DNA of 64,000 nucleotides from Adiantum capillus-veneris (lineage: Eukaryota > Streptophyta > Polypodiopsida > Polypodiales > Pteridaceae). Every line of letters begins with the position of its first letter. The stretch's first letter is position 1. The notes under the pieces were generated by a model, which saw only the letters and a list, made by a program, of their open reading frames with translations, made no database searches and was not told the origin of the DNA. Positions 57,116 to 64,000 of the stretch are shown in pieces. The translations under genes were made by a program, and so were the position numbers. The stretch covers positions 11,740,648 to 11,804,647 of the forward strand of contig CM043969.1 in the NCBI GenBank assembly GCA_014529385.2, given 5' to 3'.

Positions 57116-59873
57116 TCTAATTAGTGCACTCCAATATCTACTTGAGCCTAAAGATCATCTAGTTATTTGAACTCTTACATTTATAGGGTGAGTGCACCTT
57201 TTAGGGGATGAGCCAAAAATAGAGGAGGTGTGAGCACAAATCTCTTTTGTGTCTGTAAGAAATCTTATAAACAAGCTACTCTTTGTGGCCCTAATATATA
57301 TGAATGTGCACAATGCGACTAAAGTAGAGTGTTAACTCTTTTTTGCCCTCAGAAATGTATGCGCTATCAACTTCAAATGATTCTCTTTGTGGTTTTTGTA
57401 AAATGTTGCATGACTTGCAAGTTGGGCAAGATTGTAGTCTTTCATTTATTGAATGATACTAGATCTTAAATGCTTAAATGCCTTAGAATGAGGCATTAAC
57501 TCATTATTGTTAATGATACTTCACATGGTAGTCCTTTATTTGTGGAGATGTTTGTTTGAAGCTCTAGTGTTTGGTACTCATCTTGGCATAAGAAAGGTTT
57601 TAGCTTGCCTTGTCTTTTGATGCATTCTAGAACACCATTTGGCTTGTCTTCAACTTCTTTTAGTCATCTTCAAATCCCACCCCAAATCTCCCCTTATATC
57701 AAAAAACTCAACTTTATCAGCTAATGTGGTGCTTTCACCCTAGTTTTTTTTATTGAAAAAATATTTTGACAAGGTGAGAACCTGCTAAGTTTGAAAGATT
57801 AGGAAACATGTCAGGTTGAGAAGCTCAAGTTAACTATGTAATGCTCATGACTTTTCAAGCATGAATGATTAGGTTATCAGAGCATATATGATAAATAGGG
57901 CCGTTCATTATAAAACTTCTTGAGCGTCATGTATGAGGCTCATAGAAAGTGAGGAAAGATGAGGAATATGTCCAACAATTTAGTCTTAAAAGCAAGGAAA
58001 GAATAGGAATCTATCCAACAATTTAGTCTTGCAATTTGAGCAGAATTTGTAACGTAATTTGAACCTTAGAAACTAGGGCCGCCTGCTAATGTTGCTATGC
58101 ATGTAAACATGAGCGAGTATTAAAAATTCAAAGGTGATTATCTTTTTGTTTGCCTTGTTTGAGAAGCCTAGTTGGACTACATAAGTAGTCCTTAGTAAAG
58201 GGTGGATTTTGGGTGCAAATCAAAATCATTGGAAAAAGCTTGCCGATTAATGCCACATAGCAAGTTAATGATAATAAGCTTTATTTTGAATTATTTACTT
58301 TAAGCACTAGTGAGAGGGTGTTGACATTTGTGTACCTCTCTTTAAAGAGGGGCATTGACTATTGTTAGCGGGTGACCACGATGGACGTCTGCAGCATAGC
58401 TTTTTGTTACTAACATAATGTGAATATGCAAGGAAGTGCCTCGCAATGGGGTATGGAGACTCAATGAGATCATCAATCTCACAGAAGTGAACCTAAAGGA
58501 CTGTTCATACTTCTACAATAGCAAATCAACCACTTCCTTGTCAAAAAATCATTCTATGTCCAATCTCACCGCTCTAGGTCATCACACCTTTTTTGCATCC
58601 AAACAAATTCGGAATGCAAAGAAACTTAAGGAGAGGTATTACAACACCTAAGTCATATTCCTACCCAAGTTTTGCAGTCATCTAGGAAGGTACATAAATC
58701 ATGATCCATCCCAAAACAATGTATAGAAAGCTGACACAAAACTACACCAAAAGGTTCCCCTTAAGCATAGAAACACTCTTCTACGGTCAAAACATCAAAA
58801 AACAACCATTTAAAACCTCAAATCAATGCATTTAGCTCACAGACAAGATGTTGCAAACCACAACAAAATTGAGAATGATTACACTTAGATTGAAGAGCCA
58901 GAGACAAGGAACACAATGTGCTATTCATAATCGAATTCTTATAACCAGACAAGGAGAAAAATTGATTACAACTTGTAGCAGCAAGGCATCTCTCAGTCAA
59001 CGTCCATTACTTCCCAAGATAATGATAATGTTCTTTACAAGACTACGGGTTTTCACTTAAAAACTTGGGACTCTTTCCCATGGCCATTCGGTCACCTGCA
59101 TGGTTTGTAGGCTTGGAGAGACTTAGAGGGAAGGATAGATTATATTACAATTTGAGAATCCTCATTAGCAGAATTACACCGCTTCTTTTGAAAAAATGAT
59201 TTACAACAAAGTTTGGTGTATATCCGCCTTTTGAGTGACATTCCGTTGTGTCCACCAAACATTCCCCCTTCCTAGTCATTGCACATCCTCATGCAATCTA
59301 CCTTTGATTGTCACCTTAGTAGTTGATCAGCCTCTTTTCTAGCATCCTAGTGAGTCCCCTAAATTTTTGTGCCCTTGCCTTGATCTCTATCTTCGTTGCC
59401 AGCTCTCTTAAAAGGATTATTATTGAGAGTGCTCTGATACACTATATGTCGAGCTAGCTGGTAAATCCTTGGTCAAGGATTAAAGATGGAGGAGTCAAAT
59501 TCAAAGAATCCTGTCATGAATGCCTCCACAAAAGTTTGCATGTAGTGGGAGGGCAAGAACATGACTCTCGCATGCAATCCCATGATGACGTTTTTGTTGG
59601 GAATTTTTGTTTCCATATTCCAACACAAGACTCTTGTTCCTTCCACAAAAACTTGTCAAGGATGCTTCGCTGCTTCTATATCATTGAATTACGTAATATA
59701 GGTGATTAGCATCTTTGCAATCTTCACTAGCATCTGGCATGCAAGATTTGGTATTTCCTTCATCATGTTGATGACTCCTTTGAGCGTTTGAACGTATACT
59801 TTTTTGATGGGAGAATGTTATTGCTTGGCTTCGTTATAACTGTGTAGTTCAGAACTGTTGGTCTTTTGCTTTG
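57116..59873. other. Unassigned AT-rich region
   Basis: No recognisable gene; frames are short and unfamiliar. Confidence 0.35.
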
Positions 59874-60046
59874 GAGGTAGCTGCTACTCATCACGCATGA
59901 ACATGACCTTTACACATGTCAATGAAACCTATGGAAGAGGTAGCTACAACTCATCAAGCATGAGCATGATCTTCTCACGTGTCAATGAAACCTATGAAAG
60001 AGATAGCTGCAATTGATCAGGCATGACATGACCTTTTGATATGTCT
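59874..60046. repeat. 63-bp tandem repeat, 2.7 units
   Basis: Units start at 59874, 59937 and 60000 (GAGGTAGCTGC / GAGGTAGCTAC / GAGATAGCTGC). The first two share GTCAATGAAACCTATG at their ends. Confidence 0.9.
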
Positions 60047-61925
60047 ACCCACCGGAAGCAATTTCTTCCAAGCAGTGAGACACTGCATGGAAGCACAATG
60101 CATATATGTGTCCACTATGCTTGTTTGTGTCCAATACTGTCTCGCAAGGAAGGGAATATATTGCATTAAACTCTTGGACACTAAGAATAACATGAGAGAC
60201 AATGACACTAAGAATGGGCATTGTCCTACTACTATTTTGCCTTATTCCTAAAACATGGAGCTATTTCCGCATTGATACTGAGCACTTTGCTTTCATGGGG
60301 AGCATTGTACCATCCTCTTGAAATTGTGCTTTTGTTTTAATATTGCCTCTCATAATGCTTCTGCTTTGAAGGACAAGAAAAAATTGATGCCGCTTTGAAC
60401 TTCTTCATGTGTATTCTAATATAAATTGCCGTTTGGGACCTAGCAATTAGAGAGGGGCAAGAAACACTTGTAACCACACACAGGATCCCAAAAAGAAAAA
60501 GGCAAATTCACGCTTTCACACTTTACACCCCAAGAGAGTATAATTAGAGAATGTTCAAAGTATTGTAGTTTATTTGTTTATTCATTTCTCATGATCTAGC
60601 CCCTTGGCGTTGTCGCAACCTACTTGTGAGGGCAAGTATCCTAAGTAAACCTCTCTTTATTACTTGGGAATTTCATCCACTTTAAGGTATTAAGCTTATT
60701 GATGTGGCTCTCATCATGCACACTACTGATGCACCAAGCTTCCATGTATCTAACTCCCAACACCAATCCACAGTAGACATGGTAGATCATCAGGTTACCT
60801 TACCCAAAACTAATTTAAGAGAGAGCCCCTGCAAAATTAATCTCTCTCTACAAAATCTTTAGATTTGGCCCCTTAAATTTACACGAAATTTTTTGACTTC
60901 TTTTGTTTTTTTTCAACACAAGGGGGCCAACTATCTGTGATGAAGGAGGGCAACAAGTTTTCATATGTTCTGATTCCTTCTTATCTTTCATCACAAAATA
61001 AAGAGCCTTGTCTTTACTTCACTGCATGTCGGAAGAGCTCAGTAATGTTGCCTTCGAAAGGATGGACATGTTCATGGACACGTCCAACATGTAGATGATT
61101 CTATTGAAGACGTTCTTTTGGAGAGGTCTTGTCTCCTTTGGCTCTTCTTCTCTTTAGTATAAGTTCTTATTACATTCTTTGCTTAGCTAGCTTGTAAGTG
61201 GTGCTGGTTCATTGCATGGATGAAGCAAGGGTGGCCCTACTTTCAAACTTCTGCTTGGATGATAGCCATTGACAAACATACACATAAAGGACATTATATA
61301 GACAAAATATTGTGCATCAAGAGGGGTGTGTCTATTAGAACACTATGCACGGAGATCACTTTCATTGGGTGGTGCTAATGAGTGATGGATCTTACGTGCT
61401 TAACCATGATGATGGAGCATCCCAATATGGTAGACTAAAGAAGGTTGGGGAGTCACAAGGAACGCTTAGGAAGCATTTAAAACTCTTGTTTGACAAGGAA
61501 TGCTTAGGAAGAATTCAAAAATCTTGTTTGATATGATTACACCAAGTTGTAAGGATTGGGGCTATGTAATTTCTCTGAAATTGTGCTCTAGTTCTTAGCA
61601 AGACCAGGGCTTCTTTGTTCAATCCTTGCTCCCTATATATGTTGTGCTTATAATCGCTCTAGTTGAGACCACGCTTCTTTGTTCAAATCCTTGCTCAGCT
61701 TCTTTATCAAGGGCGGCCCGCTTGCAAGCTTTGTGAACGCAAAACCAGGATGTCAACTTGATCTGCTTCCAGCAACCCCATCTCCACTCTTGTCTTTAAA
61801 GAAAGAGTCATGTTTTGCCATCATTAGCTTTTTCTAAGTGTCCCTGAGTGGTTGCTGCATCTTTCAATAGAGATAAAGTAAGCCACGAGGAAATGGCAAA
61901 GGTGCAATCCAGGTGCACAACACGG
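60047..61925. other. Unassigned region with small duplications
   Basis: No gene. Two adjacent imperfect 32-bp copies (61462-61493 and 61500-61531, GCTTAGGAAG...TCTTGTTTGA). A phrase CTTCTTTGTTCAAATCCTTGCTC-like, repeated near 61609 and 61673, is another local duplication. Confidence 0.35.
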
Positions 61926-61941
61926 CACTACAACAACAGAA

Positions 61942-62558
61942 GTAGTGTCTAAACACTTGAGAGCAAAGACCACGCATGCGCGAGATCACCTTCTTGCCTT
62001 CGTCATCCAAGATGATGTCATTGCTGATGTCAATCAAGTATGACAAGCCCTCTCGCATCTGGCGCGAGAACCTAGGTATCTTGGCAGGGGTCTCTAGCGG
62101 CGTCTTGATAGGGGTACGGATGTTAGGTGTCTCCACTAGAGTCTGGGACCCCAAGCGAGGAGTGTCGACTAGGGTGACTCCCAGAGGAGTAGCTAGTGGT
62201 GTGTAGCCAAGAACGGCCGATAGCCGCGCAAAACCTGGCGTAGATGGCGATGCCATGGCTGGTGTGGGGCGGGCAAAGAAGGGGAAGGAAAGGAGCCTCG
62301 TCGAACACGAGACGATGTCGAGGCATCAGCGACGGCATCCCCACAGCAACCGTCGCCGTCACCACTAGAGCGTCGGTGCCTAGACTAGTGTGAAGATCGT
62401 CTCGTTGATACCGAAGCTTCGGAGCGCGTTGAATGCTCCAAAATAGAGGGAGACGCTGAAGGAGTGGAACGACGTGATGGTGCTCCAGAGCCATGATGAT
62501 CCTCGTACCACCTCCTCTGTTGGGGTGACAAAGAAGAAAGAAACTCATCATCATCCAT
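61942..62558 (-). pseudogene. CACTA TNPA-like protein, copy 2, truncated
   Basis: Same start (M-D-D-D-E-F) as copy 1. A TAG at 62385-62387 stands for Ser in copy 1. It keeps the Thr/Pro segment missing from copy 1 (T-P-L-A-T-P-L-G-V through T-P-I-K-T-P-L-E-T-P). It then runs R-E-G-L-S-Y-L-I-D-I-S to V-F-R-H-Y and stops being homologous at 61941, so the conserved G-G-W-T-S-F block is lost. Confidence 0.7.
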
Positions 62559-62817
62559 ACCTGCATTAAACACACAAACATTTAATCTTAATATTGAATG
62601 GAGAAGAGAACATGGACAAGTTATAATCTAGAACTTTCACGACACACCGAGGAGTGTCCCTGCTTGTGAGAACATACCTGGAGTATACCTATAGTGGAAG
62701 CAATGACGATTAAACACAATTTAAATTTCTCAAGTATAGCATATAGACAGGAATGGACAAAAATACAATATATATTATAAAACAGAGAAAAATTGTTCAA
62801 ATACAATGTTTATGGCT

Positions 62818-63454
62818 TTAAGAGGTCTCTCTCTCATCCTCGCATAGCTCAGCATAACTCCCCATGTCTATATAGAGTTCTCTGTTTAGGCAGATGTCCT
62901 CCGTTTCATTTTGTAGATCCTCTGTATGCACCCCATAGAGAGTAGCAGCTTGATGCTCGTTTGGCACCACCTCAGCGGCTTCTGACTGAGCATCTTCTCC
63001 GATCTCCTCCATTGATGCTATTGTGATTGGCACATGGTAGCCCTCATACATCCGTTCACTACGAGGGGCTACCTCTATGACGTACCACCAGTTTGATGCA
63101 GACTTTATAGAATGAAATATCACCTGCCAGAGCCACATAACTTACATGAGAGCTTCCAAGCACATAACTTCTAAAATTGGATGCTAACTATTTACAGACT
63201 TACTTGTTCACAATGCTCAGGTAGTACGAAAGTGTCTCTTAGGTCGGTCCATTTTTTAGTTGAATCCACCTCAAGGAAACCAGACTCTCCTCTGCGCACA
63301 GTAGCGTTGCAACCCTCCATGTTTATCTTGAACCAGTGCACGTTGAATAATTTCGACAAAAAAATCCTCTATACTCGATCCTCAAAATCTCTTGTAGCGT
63401 GCCGAAGTAAATGAGTTCCACCACCACAGGATCTGCATCAGAGGACCGTCATCG
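62818..63454 (-). pseudogene. CACTA TNP2 C-terminal exons, copy 2
   Basis: Both exons and the 80-bp intron are the same as at 54445-55081, and the last exon encodes the same protein. The copy is cut at 63454 inside the upstream exon, so only the C-terminal end of the transposase remains. Confidence 0.7.
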
Positions 63455-63611
63455 CACCCCCTCTAAAATAATTGTTTCAAGGGTGTAGAACAGTGCAATG
63501 AAGTTTTTATGAGAGAATTGTGTTTTCATCATCCCGTCACAGTCCAGGGTGGGGGGGCTGATGATCTCGGCCGTACATTTAGGGAAGATTAAATCACGTA
63601 ATTTTTTTATG

Positions 63612-63813
63612 CAGCCACCCGATTGAAGACACCTCAGCAGGCGTAATTATCATATTTGCCGCCAATCACTGGCAGCCAGGTCAACACAGGGAATCACATA
63701 ATCTTTAGCTTGGAGCCATTCAATGGAAGACAACTCAGCAGTTATAATTACCACTTCTGCAGACCAATCATCGGCAACCAGGTCAGTGCAAGGAAAGCAA
63801 TGATTGTCCAATG
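63612..63813. repeat. 101-bp direct repeat, two units
   Basis: Units 63612-63712 and 63713-63813 share GAAGACA-CTCAGCAG, TAATTA-CA and CAACCAGGTCA-type landmarks with scattered substitutions. Confidence 0.8.
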
Positions 63814-63886
63814 TACTTTGTGCGATCTCTACAATCTTTGACAATCGGCCCACCTCCCCCTGGACATGTGACGGTCGAGAATGGCC

Positions 63887-63986
63887 CCAGAGTGGCCATT
63901 CCCTGTGAAACCTACTCCCAGCACTGGCTCCCGGCCTCCGTTGATCACCAACTGGTCGCAGGTTTTACAGGGAATGGCCCCTCAGG
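63887..63986. repeat. Inverted repeat with 25-27 bp arms
   Basis: 63889-63913 (GTGGCCATTCCCTGTGAAACCT core) without its first two bases pairs with 63960-63986 (AGGTTTTACAGGGAATGGCC). The loop is about 46 bases. It could fold into a stable hairpin or mark a small inverted-repeat element. Confidence 0.8.
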
Positions 63987-64000
63987 ACCTTACACTACAA

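Larger units (their letters stand above)
61942..63454. repeat. Duplicated CACTA segment, copy 2
   Basis: 1513 bp, nearly identical to 53643-55081. Its left edge lies 16 bases from a CACTACAA (61926) that resembles a CACTA terminus. Its right edge is an abrupt junction at GACCGTCATCG. Confidence 0.95.

Overview
The window is nuclear DNA from a land plant with a repeat-rich genome. The evidence is the element set: Ty1/copia elements primed by initiator tRNA-Met, a Ty3/gypsy element with a second RNase H before the integrase (Tat-like layout), a CACTA element with plant-type TNP2 and TNPA proteins, a hAT remnant and LINEs. The species cannot be fixed from the sequence. I see no intact single-copy host gene and no tRNA or rRNA gene. 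Nearly every recognisable reading frame belongs to a transposable element, and almost all carry stops or frameshifts.

Layout. 1-1292: AT-rich, no gene. 1293-8928 (minus): an LTR element with gag, CCHC-like knuckle, retropepsin and a tail of repeated W-x-P-K motifs. It lacks a recognisable reverse transcriptase, and its leader carries eight copies of a long palindrome. Its primer site and LTR edge lie near 8910-8928. 8928-11760: putative LTR, then unassigned sequence with short tandem repeats. 11760-12440: hAT transposase remnant. 12603-17139 (plus): a LINE with ORF1 and ORF2, bounded on both sides by (TC)n runs. 17220-21535: unassigned, with one 275-bp direct repeat and a polypurine tract. 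21535-35395: a satellite array (about 330-bp units, about 870-bp higher-order period) broken by two Ty1/copia elements (22863-28569 and 29491-34156). 36004-37650: decayed gag-like gene. 37650-43488: little recognisable.

43489-55700 (minus): a CACTA element with its left terminus, TNPA exons and the 3' half of TNP2. A nearly complete Ty3/gypsy element (44550-53251, 1140-bp LTRs) sits in one TNPA intron. 56390-57115 (minus): decayed LINE 3' end. 57116-61925: no gene seen. 61926-63454: a second, almost identical copy of the CACTA TNPA/TNP2 segment. 63455-64000: a 101-bp direct repeat and a long-armed inverted repeat.

The genes do not form a pathway; they are layered insertions. Relative order can be read from nesting: satellite before both copia elements, and CACTA before gypsy. 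The items most worth following are the palindrome array in the leader of the first element, the LINE set inside a (TC)n microsatellite, the W-x-P-K repeat protein, and the recent duplication of the CACTA segment.
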